64,000 bases of DNA from Bradyrhizobium sp. cir1 (lineage in GTDB: Bacteria > Pseudomonadota > Alphaproteobacteria > Rhizobiales > Xanthobacteraceae). Where the stretch lies: NCBI RefSeq assembly GCF_014198245.1, contig NZ_JACIHE010000011.1, positions 124,001-188,000 on the forward strand, in the 5' to 3' direction. Every line of letters starts with the position of its first letter. Positions within the stretch are counted from its first letter, which is position 1. Of the stretch, positions 17,599 through 24,480 are shown piece by piece. The position numbers and the translations under genes are program-made. Under the pieces are notes generated by a model, which saw nothing but the letters and a program-made list of their open reading frames with translations, was not told the DNA's origin and did no database searches.

Positions 17599-17973
17599 TT
17601 ACGCGAACGGAACACCGTAGTATGAGTTGATGCCGCGAACGGCGGCGTCATCGCTCCAGTTCCAATCGCTTTTCGCGCCGTATTTCGGCGCGCCTTGCAG
17701 CTCCTTGGCCGTGATGCCGGTGACATAGCCGCCGAGCTCGGTGTCGTACTTCAGCGACTGCCAGGGCAAGGGGTAGTGATCATTACCGAGGCCCAGGAAT
17801 CCGCCGAAACCGAGCACGGCGTAGGACACTCTGCCGCTGATCTTGTCGATCATCACGCGCTCGATCGAGCCGATCTTGTTGCGGTCGGCACCATAGACCG
17901 ATGTTCCCTCGACCTTGTCGCTGCCGATCAACCGGCCCATCTCGGCGCGATCCAGCTCGCCTTGGTTCAACAT
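17599..17973 (-). CDS. PRC-barrel domain protein
   Basis: 124 residues. PRC-barrel features: LIGSDKVEGTSVYGADRNKI, then IERVMIDKISGRVSYAVLGF and LPWQSLKYD. The ATG at 17973 (MLNQGELD) has GGAGAA upstream and starts where homology-like sequence begins. An EcfG-like promoter lies 32-56 bases upstream. Likely a cytoplasmic stress-induced protein; exact role unknown. Confidence 0.8.
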   Translation of the reverse strand: MLNQGELDRAEMGRLIGSDKVEGTSVYGADRNKIGSIERVMIDKISGRVSYAVLGFGGFLGLGNDHYPLPWQSLKYDTELGGYVTGITAKELQGAPKYGAKSDWNWSDDAAVRGINSYYGVPFA

Positions 17974-18004
17974 TGCAATTCTCCACTCAGCCAATGTGTG
18001 GACC

Positions 18005-18029
18005 AACCGGACAGGCGTACGATCGTTCC
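18005..18029 (-). promoter_or_regulatory. EcfG-type promoter for the PRC-barrel gene
   Basis: On the minus strand: GGAAC, 16 bases, GGTT. This fits the general-stress sigma EcfG pattern GGAAC-N16/17-CGTT with one mismatch. It lies 32 bases before the ATG. Confidence 0.6.
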
Positions 18030-18053
18030 GGTCCATGTTCCAGCGGCAGGTCA

Positions 18054-18078
18054 GGAACATCGCAGGGAACGAGCGGTT
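18054..18078 (+). promoter_or_regulatory. EcfG-type promoter for the TPP-enzyme remnant / small gene
   Basis: GGAAC, 16 bases, GGTT on the plus strand, 29 bases before the start of the remnant at 18107. It is arranged back to back with the promoter at 18005. Confidence 0.55.
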
Positions 18079-18106
18079 CTCTGAGCTTCACAGAGGGCCA
18101 TGCGCG

Positions 18107-18283
18107 ATGCCCCAGACCGTTTCCGACTTCATCGTCCAGCGCCTGCATCAGCGGACCGTGCTTACCCGGCGGACCCCGACCGCGCTCATCAACAATCTTC
18201 AGAAAGAACCATACGAAAGTCCGCCCCGAGCGCACGGCACGCTGCGGCAGGTGATCGAGACGATCCTACCCAGAATGGAGTGA
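18107..18283 (+). pseudogene. In-frame remnant of a thiamine-pyrophosphate-requiring enzyme
   Basis: A 58-codon open frame. Its first 15 residues (MPQTVSDFIVQRLHQ) match the usual N-terminus of PoxB-like TPP enzymes of rhizobia. The middle (RTVLTRRTPTALI...LQKEPYESPPRAHGT) resembles a stretch normally found well inside those proteins, and the end (LRQVIETILPRME) looks like their C-terminus. It appears to be a gene of about 550-600 codons reduced by two in-frame deletions. It keeps a promoter and an ATG, so a mini-peptide could still be made. The assignment is from remembered family sequence, not a search. Confidence 0.5.
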
Positions 18284-18286
18284 GCC

Positions 18287-18514
18287 ATGAGCGATTTTCG
18301 CGACATCCAGAACGGCGTCAACGATCCCGTCAACGGCGTCGATGTGAAACTGCACTTCAACGACAACAAGACACCGCACGAGCGCGCCCAGCACCATGCG
18401 GACGTGCGTGCAGAGCCGTCTGCCTCACCAGGCGAACCGTTCCTGCCGGAAAGGCTCCGGCGCAAGCCGACCGATCCGATCAACCCGCGCACCGGCCGCC
18501 ATCCGACGGATTAG
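18287..18514 (+). CDS. Small hydrophilic protein (75 aa)
   Basis: It starts MSDFRDIQNGVNDPVNGVDV and is rich in Asp, Asn, Pro and Arg, so probably disordered. A GGAGTGA Shine-Dalgarno lies just upstream and overlaps the end of the remnant at 18283, so it is likely translated from the same EcfG-driven transcript. Function unknown. Confidence 0.55.
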   Translation: MSDFRDIQNGVNDPVNGVDVKLHFNDNKTPHERAQHHADVRAEPSASPGEPFLPERLRRKPTDPINPRTGRHPTD

Positions 18515-18538
18515 GAACCTCGGTCCCGATCCCGTGTT
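18514..18538 (+). promoter_or_regulatory. EcfG-type promoter for the DUF4142 gene
   Basis: GGAAC, 16 bases, TGTT, ending 57 bases before the ATG at 18596. It is a three-of-four match in the -10 box. Confidence 0.5.
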
Positions 18539-18595
18539 GATCGGCGCAAACGTCGTGCGGCAAGCGCTCGCGCCGCCAATTCAGAGGGACCGACC

Positions 18596-19147
18596 ATGAA
18601 ACGAACCGTCATTGCCCTTGCTTGCGTGCTCCTCGCGGGCCCCGCGCTCGCCCAGTCGCTCGGCGAGAAGACCGGCGTCAATTCGGCGCTCGGCGTCGCG
18701 CCCACCACCGCCGACTTCGTCAAGGAAGTCGCCATCAGCGACATGTTCGAGATCGAGTCGAGCAAGCTCGCGGAGCAGAAGGGCAACGCTCAGGAGAAAT
18801 CCTTCGCACAGCAGATGGTGACTGACCACACCAAGACCAGCAGCGAGCTCAAGGGTCTGGTCGGCAACGGCAAAGTCCAGGCGACGCTGCCGACGGCGCT
18901 CGACAGCTCGCATCAGAGCAAGCTCGACAAGCTCAAGGGCGCGACCGGCAAGGACTTCAGCTCCGACTACAATTCCTATCAAGTCAGCGCGCATGAAGAC
19001 GCCGTGTCGCTGTTCGATCGCTACGCCAAAGGCGGCGAGAACGCCGAGCTGAAGGACTGGGCCGGCAAGACGCTGCCCGGGCTCAAGCACCATCTCGAGA
19101 TGGCGAAAGAGCTCGGCAAGGCGCCGAGCGTCGGCCAGTCGAAGTAA
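18596..19147 (+). CDS. DUF4142 secreted protein
   Basis: 183 residues. A signal peptide (MKRTVIALACVLLAGPALAQ) precedes a helical ferritin-like DUF4142 domain: DFVKEVAISDMFEIESSKLA, SFAQQMVTDHTKTSSEL, then AHEDAVSLFDRYAKGG and LPGLKHHLEMAKEL. DUF4142 proteins are common stress-induced periplasmic proteins of rhizobia. A hairpin ending in TCGTTT follows. Confidence 0.85.
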   Translation: MKRTVIALACVLLAGPALAQSLGEKTGVNSALGVAPTTADFVKEVAISDMFEIESSKLAEQKGNAQEKSFAQQMVTDHTKTSSELKGLVGNGKVQATLPTALDSSHQSKLDKLKGATGKDFSSDYNSYQVSAHEDAVSLFDRYAKGGENAELKDWAGKTLPGLKHHLEMAKELGKAPSVGQSK

Positions 19148-19152
19148 TATTT

Positions 19153-19187
19153 CGAGAGCGCCGGTTCTGCCGGCGGCTTCTCGTTTA
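19153..19187 (+). terminator. Hairpin after the DUF4142 gene
   Basis: An imperfect GC-rich stem (CGAGAGCGCCGG paired with CCGGCGGCTTCTCG) followed by a short T-rich stretch. A weak but well-placed terminator. Confidence 0.45.
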
Positions 19188-19226
19188 GCTTCGCTGGCAT
19201 CTTCGGCAGCGAAAGGAAACCCGCCC

Positions 19227-20117
19227 ATGGCCGAGCAGAACTTGATAGATCCCGTCAGCCGCTACCCGAAGCCGCCGTTCAAGAAGCAGTCGCAGCCCTG
19301 GCCCGGCCTTGCCGGCAAGATGGAGCCGCGGCCGGACCATGGCGAGACCAGCTACAAGGGCTCCAGCCGCCTCGCCGGCCGCAAGGCACTCATCACCGGC
19401 GGCGATTCCGGCATGGGGCGCGCCGCCGCGATCGCCTATGCACGCGAAGGTGCCGACGTCGCCATCAACTACTTCCCGAACGAAGAACCCGATGCCCAGG
19501 ACGTCATCGCCCTGGTCAAGAAGGAGGGACGCACCGGACTTGCCATCCCCGGCGACCTTCGCAACGAGGACTTCTGCAGGAAGCTGGTCGAGCAAGCGGT
19601 GCAGGGCCTCGGCGGACTGGACATCGTCGTCTGCAACGCCGCGCGACAGCAGACCCGCGAGTCGATCCTCGACATCTCGTCCGAGGACTTCGACGCGACC
19701 ATGAAGACCAACATCTACGCTCCTTTCTGGATCATCAAGGCGGCGCTGCCGCATCTGAAGCCGGGCTCGTGCATCATCGGCACGACGTCCGAGCAGGCTT
19801 ACGATCCGTCTCCGGAGCTTTATGACTACGCACAGACCAAGGCCGCGACGATGAACTACGTGAAGTCGCTCGCCAAGCAGCTGGGTCCCAAGGGCATTCG
19901 CGTCAACGGCGTGGCACCCGGTCCGATCTGGACCCCGCTCCAGGTCTCCGGCGGCGCTACGATGGAGAAGCTCGAGAAGTTCGGCCGCATGACGCCGCTC
20001 GGCCGCCCCGGCCAGCCCGCCGAACTCGCCTCCATTTACGTGCAGCTTGCCGCGGCCGATGCAAGCTACGCGACCGGTCAGATCTATGGCGCTGCAGGCG
20101 GATCCGGACAGCCGTAG
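19227..20117 (+). CDS. SDR oxidoreductase, YdaD / general-stress type
   Basis: 296 residues. An extended N-terminus (YPKPPFKKQSQPWPGLAGKM) typical of stress-type SDRs precedes the Rossmann domain: ALITGGDSGMGRAAAIAYA for NADP(H), NAARQQ, and the active-site YAQTK with Ser upstream in IIGTTS. Substrate unknown; members are linked to ethanol, salt or desiccation stress. It sits inside the stress cluster. Confidence 0.85.
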   Translation: MAEQNLIDPVSRYPKPPFKKQSQPWPGLAGKMEPRPDHGETSYKGSSRLAGRKALITGGDSGMGRAAAIAYAREGADVAINYFPNEEPDAQDVIALVKKEGRTGLAIPGDLRNEDFCRKLVEQAVQGLGGLDIVVCNAARQQTRESILDISSEDFDATMKTNIYAPFWIIKAALPHLKPGSCIIGTTSEQAYDPSPELYDYAQTKAATMNYVKSLAKQLGPKGIRVNGVAPGPIWTPLQVSGGATMEKLEKFGRMTPLGRPGQPAELASIYVQLAAADASYATGQIYGAAGGSGQP

Positions 20118-20188
20118 CCGTAGGAACCATCATCGTCACTCAGGTTTTACAAGAACGTCATGGGGGACGTTGCACCAACCGCGGACCG

Positions 20189-20764
20189 ATGGCAGTCGTA
20201 ACAGTCAAACCCACTCGGATCGACACGGTGATCGCGAACGAGATCGCCGACCACACCAATTCAGGGCTGGAGCAGACGGCGCAGACGCTGACCTGGGCGG
20301 CTGACGAGCACGTGCTTCTGGCGCTTGCCGCTGCGGGATGGTTTTACGCTCAATTGCGGCGTCCGGAGGCACGCCCCGCCGCCAATCATATTCTGGCAGT
20401 GACGTTGGTGACTGCCATGATTCCGCACGCGCTGAAATCCATATTCGACCAGACAAGACCTGACCGCACGACCGTTCGCGGTCATCGGAATGGCGTTCCC
20501 TTCTCCGGGCGAGCGCGGAATGCCTTTCCCTCCGGCCACGCCATGCACATGGGTGGGCTGGCCTCGGCAGCAGGGCTGCTGCCAAAAGGGCCGCGCCGTA
20601 CGGTACGCTTCATCACGGTTGCGCTTTCGCTGACGCGCGTCGTGCTGCTGGCGCACTGGGCGAGCGATGTGCTGGCGGGGTTCTCGCTCGGCGTTGTCGT
20701 CGAACGACTTCTCAGGCCGCTCACCTTGGCGAGACGCCAGCACCACAGGCGGGTGCAGTCATGA
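20189..20764 (+). CDS. PAP2-superfamily membrane phosphatase
   Basis: 191 residues with several membrane helices. The three phosphatase motifs are seen: KSIFDQTRPDR, PSGHAMHMG and the R-x5-H-x3-D block RVVLLAHWASD. Likely dephosphorylates lipid phosphates such as phosphatidate or undecaprenyl diphosphate. A weak GGAAC-type box starts at 20123. Its stop overlaps the next gene's ATG by 4 bases, so it heads a three-gene operon with two DUF3147 proteins. Confidence 0.85.
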   Translation: MAVVTVKPTRIDTVIANEIADHTNSGLEQTAQTLTWAADEHVLLALAAAGWFYAQLRRPEARPAANHILAVTLVTAMIPHALKSIFDQTRPDRTTVRGHRNGVPFSGRARNAFPSGHAMHMGGLASAAGLLPKGPRRTVRFITVALSLTRVVLLAHWASDVLAGFSLGVVVERLLRPLTLARRQHHRRVQS

Positions 20765-21108
20765 CCGAATATGTCGTGCGCTTCATCGCCGGTGGCGTGA
20801 TCGTCTCAGCTTTCGCGATCCTTGGCGACATGCTGCGGCCAAAGAGTTTTGCCGGCCTGCTCGGCGCGGCACCCTCGGTCGCGCTCGCCACGCTCGCAAT
20901 CGCGATCGTGCAGCATGGCAGAGCTTACGCCGCAGCCGAAAGCTGGACCATGATCTACGGCGCGATCGCGCTTGCCTGCTACAGCGTTGCCGTGTGCCAT
21001 CTGCTGATCAGGTTTCGTCTTGCCGCGCTGCCCGCCACCGTTCTCGCCTTCGCGGTATGGCTGGTCGTCGCGTTCGGCCTGCTCGCGAGCTTCGGAGGTG
21101 CCGCCTGA
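20761..21108 (+). CDS. DUF3147 small membrane protein
   Basis: 115 residues with four hydrophobic segments, beginning MTEYVVRFIAGGVIVSAFAI and containing MLRPKSFAGLLGAAPSVALA. The start overlaps the PAP2 stop (ATGA) and its own stop overlaps the next start (TGATG). Function unknown; the tandem gene downstream is related. Confidence 0.75.
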   Translation: MTEYVVRFIAGGVIVSAFAILGDMLRPKSFAGLLGAAPSVALATLAIAIVQHGRAYAAAESWTMIYGAIALACYSVAVCHLLIRFRLAALPATVLAFAVWLVVAFGLLASFGGAA

Positions 21109-21590
21109 TGCTGGTCAAGCTGTCCCCATCGGCGCTGAAGCAAACGCGCGGGTACGAATACGCTATTCGCTTCGTGCTCGGCGGAGCGGCGACAGTGCTG
21201 GCAGGCATCATGGGTGCGAGCTTCGGCACCTCCATAGGCGGGCTCTTCCTTGCCCTTCCCGCCATCTTCTGCGCCAGCGCAACGCTGATCGAAAGTCATG
21301 AGCGCAGGGCCAAGGAGAAGGCAGGTCTCGATGGCCGCCGGCGTGGGCAGGAGGCCGCAGCGCTCGACGCCGCCGGCGCCGCCTTGGGAAGCATCGGTCT
21401 TGCTGCGTTCGCCGCCGTCTTCTACGTCACGGTCCCCGTGAGCAGCGTCGCGGCCTTTATCGGCGCCGTCTTCGCCTGGGCCGTGGTTTCAGTCTCGGCG
21501 TGGTGGATGAGACGGAAATTTCGCACCGTCTCGCATCGCCGGTCGTCCGAATCCTGGTCGCGATCAGCGCGACGGCGAAGCGTCCCGTAG
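21108..21590 (+). CDS. DUF3147-like membrane protein with basic tail
   Basis: 160 residues. It repeats the layout of the preceding gene: YEYAIRFVLGGAATVLAGIM, then GTSIGGLFLALPAIFCASAT, and two further helices. The last ~25 residues are Arg/Ser-rich. The two genes look like a tandem duplication that may form a heteromeric membrane complex. The 3' end overlaps the convergent small gene by about 27 bases. Confidence 0.7.
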   Translation: MLVKLSPSALKQTRGYEYAIRFVLGGAATVLAGIMGASFGTSIGGLFLALPAIFCASATLIESHERRAKEKAGLDGRRRGQEAAALDAAGAALGSIGLAAFAAVFYVTVPVSSVAAFIGAVFAWAVVSVSAWWMRRKFRTVSHRRSSESWSRSARRRSVP

Positions 21591-21755
21591 CTTCAGGAAT
21601 TCAAACATCTCCGCGGCGGCATGAAGCTGTTCGATGCGCGCGGCAACGGAATCCCGCTGAACGCCGACCGGCAGACTTGCGAACTCCTGCTCGAGCCGCA
21701 GCCGCTGCGCGTCGAGACGTTGTTCGAATGTGTGGGGTTCAGACCGTCTTCGCAT
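21564..21755 (-). CDS. Small helical protein (63 aa)
   Basis: It starts MRRRSEPHTFEQRLDAQRLR and is one amphipathic helix pair (RLRLEQEFASLPVGVQRDSV, IEQLHAAAEMFEFLKL). The ATG at 21755 lies inside the end of the preceding small gene on the same strand (17-base overlap), suggesting translational coupling. Function unknown. Confidence 0.6.
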   Translation of the reverse strand: MRRRSEPHTFEQRLDAQRLRLEQEFASLPVGVQRDSVAARIEQLHAAAEMFEFLKLRDASPSR

Positions 21756-21897
21756 CGTCCGTCCTCGGGGGTTGCAGGCCCGGGCTGTTCGCCCAGCGCT
21801 CGACTTGATCGATAACCTTCTGGTGGCTCGGCCGCACCGGCTTGGGTGCTTCCGGTTCTTCGGAAAGCTTGCGGGGTAACCTGACCTCATCCGTCAT
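21739..21897 (-). CDS. Small hydrophilic protein (52 aa)
   Basis: Found by reading; below usual ORF cut-offs. The product starts MTDEVRLPRKLSEEPEAPKP and ends RTDDAKTV, with VIDQVERWANSPGLQPP between. A GGGAGAT Shine-Dalgarno lies about 7 bases upstream. It overlaps the 63-residue gene downstream, so the two form a compact operon. Confidence 0.6.
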   Translation of the reverse strand: MTDEVRLPRKLSEEPEAPKPVRPSHQKVIDQVERWANSPGLQPPRTDDAKTV

Positions 21898-22005
21898 GGC
21901 CAATCTCCCTTTGCAGAAGAATGCGCCAGCACGGGAGTCGTTTCAATATAACTTATTGATTTTGCTTGCAATTCCTACTCATTTGGCATTTTCACCGACT
22001 CTTGT

Positions 22006-22030
22006 GGAACTGTCGCCAAGTTCGTTTGTT
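22006..22030 (+). promoter_or_regulatory. EcfG-type promoter
   Basis: GGAAC, 16 bases, TGTT, 40 bases upstream of the ATG at 22070, in an otherwise AT-rich intergenic region. Confidence 0.5.
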
Positions 22031-22069
22031 GAGCAGACTACTCAACTTACTCATTCTGCGTGATCGACC

Positions 22070-22318
22070 ATGAATGACCTTCGCGCCGAGCGCCTTCAGG
22101 TCATGCTCTCGCCGGAAGAGCTGGCCGCAGTAGACGATTTCCGATTCAAGCACCGCATGCCGACCCGCGCCGCTGCGGTCCGCGAGCTGCTCAAGTTTGG
22201 GCTGACAGCAGCGGACGTCGATGCGGCGGCCGGCGTGAAGTCTAGCAACTTCGGTGTGTTCGGCCGTGGACCCGATGGCCACACTCAAACCGACCCCGAG
22301 AGCGGCAACGAGGACTGA
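22070..22318 (+). CDS. Small ribbon-helix-helix-like protein
   Basis: 82 residues. MNDLRAERLQVMLSPEELAA (a strand then a helix) followed by VDDFRFKHRMPTRAAAVREL and LKFGL is the shape of an RHH/Arc DNA-binding fold. The Gly/Asp-rich tail is probably disordered. Could be a small regulator; no toxin partner is adjacent. Confidence 0.65.
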   Translation: MNDLRAERLQVMLSPEELAAVDDFRFKHRMPTRAAAVRELLKFGLTAADVDAAAGVKSSNFGVFGRGPDGHTQTDPESGNED

Positions 22319-22338
22319 TCACAGGCCTCGCAAGGCAA

Positions 22339-22420
22339 AACGGCCCCGGCACGGTGGGTGCCAGGGCCGTCCTTGGAGATTGCTTCCGGTGCACCGGGGG
22401 CATGCCAACCGGAAGCAATC
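22339..22420. terminator. Two consecutive hairpins
   Basis: The first (22339-22372) pairs ACGGCCC with GGGCCGT; on the minus strand it is followed by a short T run (CGTTTTGCC). The second (22378-22420) is a perfect 13-base inverted repeat GATTGCTTCCGGT / ACCGGAAGCAATC with a 17-base loop. Together they can stop transcription from both convergent sides. Confidence 0.5.
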
Positions 22421-22460
22421 CGTCGACTCTTCGCGCGCGAATTCGTTCCTTGCGGAAACC

Positions 22461-22542
22461 CTCTAGCGTTCGAGCATGATGCTTCCGGAAAACCGCTTCA
22501 CACTTTGCGCTAACGCGGCCCTCCGGGTCCAGATCATGCTCT
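22461..22542. repeat. Dispersed intergenic repeat (GAGCATGAT...CCGGAAAACCG type)
   Basis: CTCTAGCGTTCGAGCATGAT followed by CTTCCGGAAAACCGCTTC and ending in GATCATGCT. It is the same family as 33322-33424. The end touches the stop of the minus-strand gene at 22541. Confidence 0.65.
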
Positions 22543-22747
22543 ACCCGGTCGGCGCGTCACCGGAATCGTCCGGCATCACGCCGGAGCCCGGCGTCTTGTT
22601 CTTATCGGTGAGGTCGGGATCGCGCGTCGCCTCTCGCGATGGCGAGCCCTTCGGGTTCGTCTTGTGCACCGTCTGGGCGCGCTGCTTGTCGCGCGGCTGC
22701 TCCTCCGCGCGCTTGTCCTTGACGATGCCGTGGTCGGAATGGGCCAT
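22541..22747 (-). CDS. Small disordered hydrophilic protein (68 aa)
   Basis: It starts MAHSDHGIVKDKRAEEQPRD and continues with KTNPKGSPSREATRDPDLTD. Almost no hydrophobic residues, so probably disordered and soluble. An EcfG-like box lies 39-63 bases upstream. Function unknown; resembles the small desiccation/stress proteins of the region. Confidence 0.6.
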   Translation of the reverse strand: MAHSDHGIVKDKRAEEQPRDKQRAQTVHKTNPKGSPSREATRDPDLTDKNKTPGSGVMPDDSGDAPTG

Positions 22748-22785
22748 GATATGCTCTCGCTTCTCTCTTGATTTATCGAAGCGGC

Positions 22786-22810
22786 TACGCATGTCAGCGC
22801 CGAATGTTCC
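22786..22810 (-). promoter_or_regulatory. EcfG-type promoter for the 68-aa gene
   Basis: On the minus strand GGAAC, 16 bases, CGTA, a three-of-four -10 match, 39 bases before the ATG at 22747. Confidence 0.5.
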
Positions 22811-22828
22811 CGGACGCGAGCAACAGCG

Positions 22829-22960
22829 CTAGCCATGCGCGGCATGAACCGCGGCCGACGCCTTCTCGAGATGCACCTGCCGTACCGTCGTCACCGTCGC
22901 GAATGCGACCGAGACGCCAAAGGCGAGAATGAGTGAAAGAAGGGCAAGACGTGGAGCCAT
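22829..22960 (-). CDS. Small membrane or secreted peptide (43 aa)
   Basis: The product starts MAPRLALLSLILAFGVSVAF with a polar tail (TTVRQVHLEKASAAVHAAHG). Its ATG has a very strong AGAAGGAGG Shine-Dalgarno, which decides the start against longer frames. It is either a single-pass membrane peptide or a secreted tail after signal cleavage. Confidence 0.6.
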   Translation of the reverse strand: MAPRLALLSLILAFGVSVAFATVTTVRQVHLEKASAAVHAAHG

Positions 22961-23080
22961 TGCAAAAACCTCCTTCTGGAGTCGAAAATCCACGCGATCG
23001 ACTGTTCCCGGATGATCCTCGATTGGTCGCTTGCGTTCCGTGCTTTGTCTCACACGCGGACTCACGAAGACGAGAGCCGC

Positions 23081-23281
23081 CTATGCCTCCCGGTCTTGGG
23101 GGATGCGGACCGTTACTGGCGGGATTTCGCCATCGAGCCAGTCCTGCTCCCTTGCAAGCGCCGTCCAGGCATCCGCCATGCGCGAATAGCGCTTGAAGGC
23201 GGGTTGCCCTTCCGCTCGCTCGGCGAGTTGCAGGCAGTTCTCGGCGTTATCCCTGAAAATGTCAGACTGTTTCATGAGCAA
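23081..23281 (-). CDS. Small helical protein (66 aa)
   Basis: MKQSDIFRDNAENCLQLAER, then FKRYSRMADAWTALAREQDW and a short proline-rich end. The pattern of one Cys and conserved-looking Trp resembles small rhizobial hypothetical proteins with an NAENC...RM..AW..LA..QDWL layout. Two in-frame Met codons six bases apart make the start uncertain. Confidence 0.6.
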   Translation of the reverse strand: MLMKQSDIFRDNAENCLQLAERAEGQPAFKRYSRMADAWTALAREQDWLDGEIPPVTVRIPQDREA

Positions 23282-23368
23282 GACGTGGGGACGGAACTCC
23301 TGCGTCGCAACCGCCCCTACCGGATCTTAACGTTCGGGAACTTGGCACGGCATCGGTCATTGTCGTGG

Positions 23369-23878
23369 ATGCGAGTTCTTGTCGCGATCATCCTGATGCT
23401 CATTGGCAGCGCAGCGCTGGCCGACAGCACCGGCGAGCAAAGGCCTGACAACCGCGCGCCGACGGCCATTGACGTCATCAGCGGCCTTTACGCGTTCAGC
23501 CGCTTTCAGCAGGGCCTTCTGGAGAGCACCGATCTGAAGGGCAATGCGGAGGTGAAAAACCTTGCCGCCTGGCGCGCCGAAGAAGCTGCCAAACGCGACA
23601 AGACCCTGAAGGATATTCAGGAAGCGATCGGCGCCGAGCCCCGCATCGGCAAGACGGCGACGAGTGCTGGCCTCGCCGAGCCCGACAGTTCGGACGGACC
23701 GGCCTACGTCCGGACTTTCTATGCCGCGCAGATCCCCGAATATGAATCGACCATCGCCCTGCTCGAACGCTATCTGAAAGCCCCCGACAATGCGGCGCTT
23801 GCAGTGTTCGCGCGCGGCCAACTGCCGCTGCTGCGCTCGCAGGTCAGGGACGCAGAGCGCACCATGGCGGACAAGTAG
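23369..23878 (+). CDS. DUF4142-like secreted protein
   Basis: 169 residues with signal peptide MRVLVAIILMLIGSAALA. The mature helical domain (LESTDLKGNAEVKNLAAWRA, YAAQIPEYESTIALLERYLK, ARGQLPLLRSQVRDAERTM) resembles DUF4142 and so is a distant paralogue of the 18596 gene. A GGAAC-N16-CATT box starts at 23337, 8 bases before the ATG, so its role is doubtful. Confidence 0.7.
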   Translation: MRVLVAIILMLIGSAALADSTGEQRPDNRAPTAIDVISGLYAFSRFQQGLLESTDLKGNAEVKNLAAWRAEEAAKRDKTLKDIQEAIGAEPRIGKTATSAGLAEPDSSDGPAYVRTFYAAQIPEYESTIALLERYLKAPDNAALAVFARGQLPLLRSQVRDAERTMADK

Positions 23879-23884
23879 CCGGCC

Positions 23885-24187
23885 TCACTTGTCGTTCGGA
23901 TGATGCTGCTGACTCTCCGGTCGCACCGTGCGGTCGCTCTCCGGCATCTTGTCCCGCCCCGCATCCCCGTTGTCGTCCTTGCCCCCTGAACTCGACGTGC
24001 CGCTGCCGCTGGGGTTCGACCGGGTCGCCGCACCCGTGGTCGGTGCATCCGCCCGCGGGGTGGCGGAGCTTGCGGCGGGATCGCCGGTCACGGATCCGCG
24101 GCCGCTGGGTTCACCCCCTTGCGCGAAGGCCGATCCGGCCAGCAATGCGACGACAGCGATCACGGTTAATCCTACATTGATTTGCAT
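23885..24187 (-). CDS. Secreted low-complexity protein
   Basis: 100 residues. Signal peptide MQINVGLTVIAVVALLAGSA, cleaved near AFAQ, then a Gly/Ser/Pro/Asp-rich disordered tail ending RPESQQHHPNDK. Stop-to-stop convergent with the DUF4142-like gene. Function unknown. Confidence 0.6.
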   Translation of the reverse strand: MQINVGLTVIAVVALLAGSAFAQGGEPSGRGSVTGDPAASSATPRADAPTTGAATRSNPSGSGTSSSGGKDDNGDAGRDKMPESDRTVRPESQQHHPNDK

Positions 24188-24311
24188 ATGCGCTCTCCCT
24201 GTCCCCGCTAACCGGCAGGGCTGGCGCTCCGTTCCGAAAGGACGGCGCCAGCAGCGAGGAAGAGGCTTCTCTAAGACTCCGCGGCGGTTCGAAATTTTTC
24301 TGGAACCTGGC

Positions 24312-24336
24312 GGAACCAATCCTATCCCCTGTCGTT
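24312..24336 (+). promoter_or_regulatory. Perfect EcfG-type promoter upstream of the poly-HAMP kinase
   Basis: GGAAC, exactly 16 bases, CGTT: a full match to the general-stress sigma consensus. It lies 145 bases before the ATG at 24481, with no other gene between. Confidence 0.7.
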
Positions 24337-24480
24337 AATTTGGCCGGGCTGAGCAAAGCAGGTTCCATTTCTTCGTGCCGCAACCTTGGCGCTTGATTTC
24401 GAATTTGGCTGACGCTCTATTTCATTTCGACCAATTGCGTCTCGCCTTTAGATTCGGCCGGCGCCTGCGGGGGAATCAGT

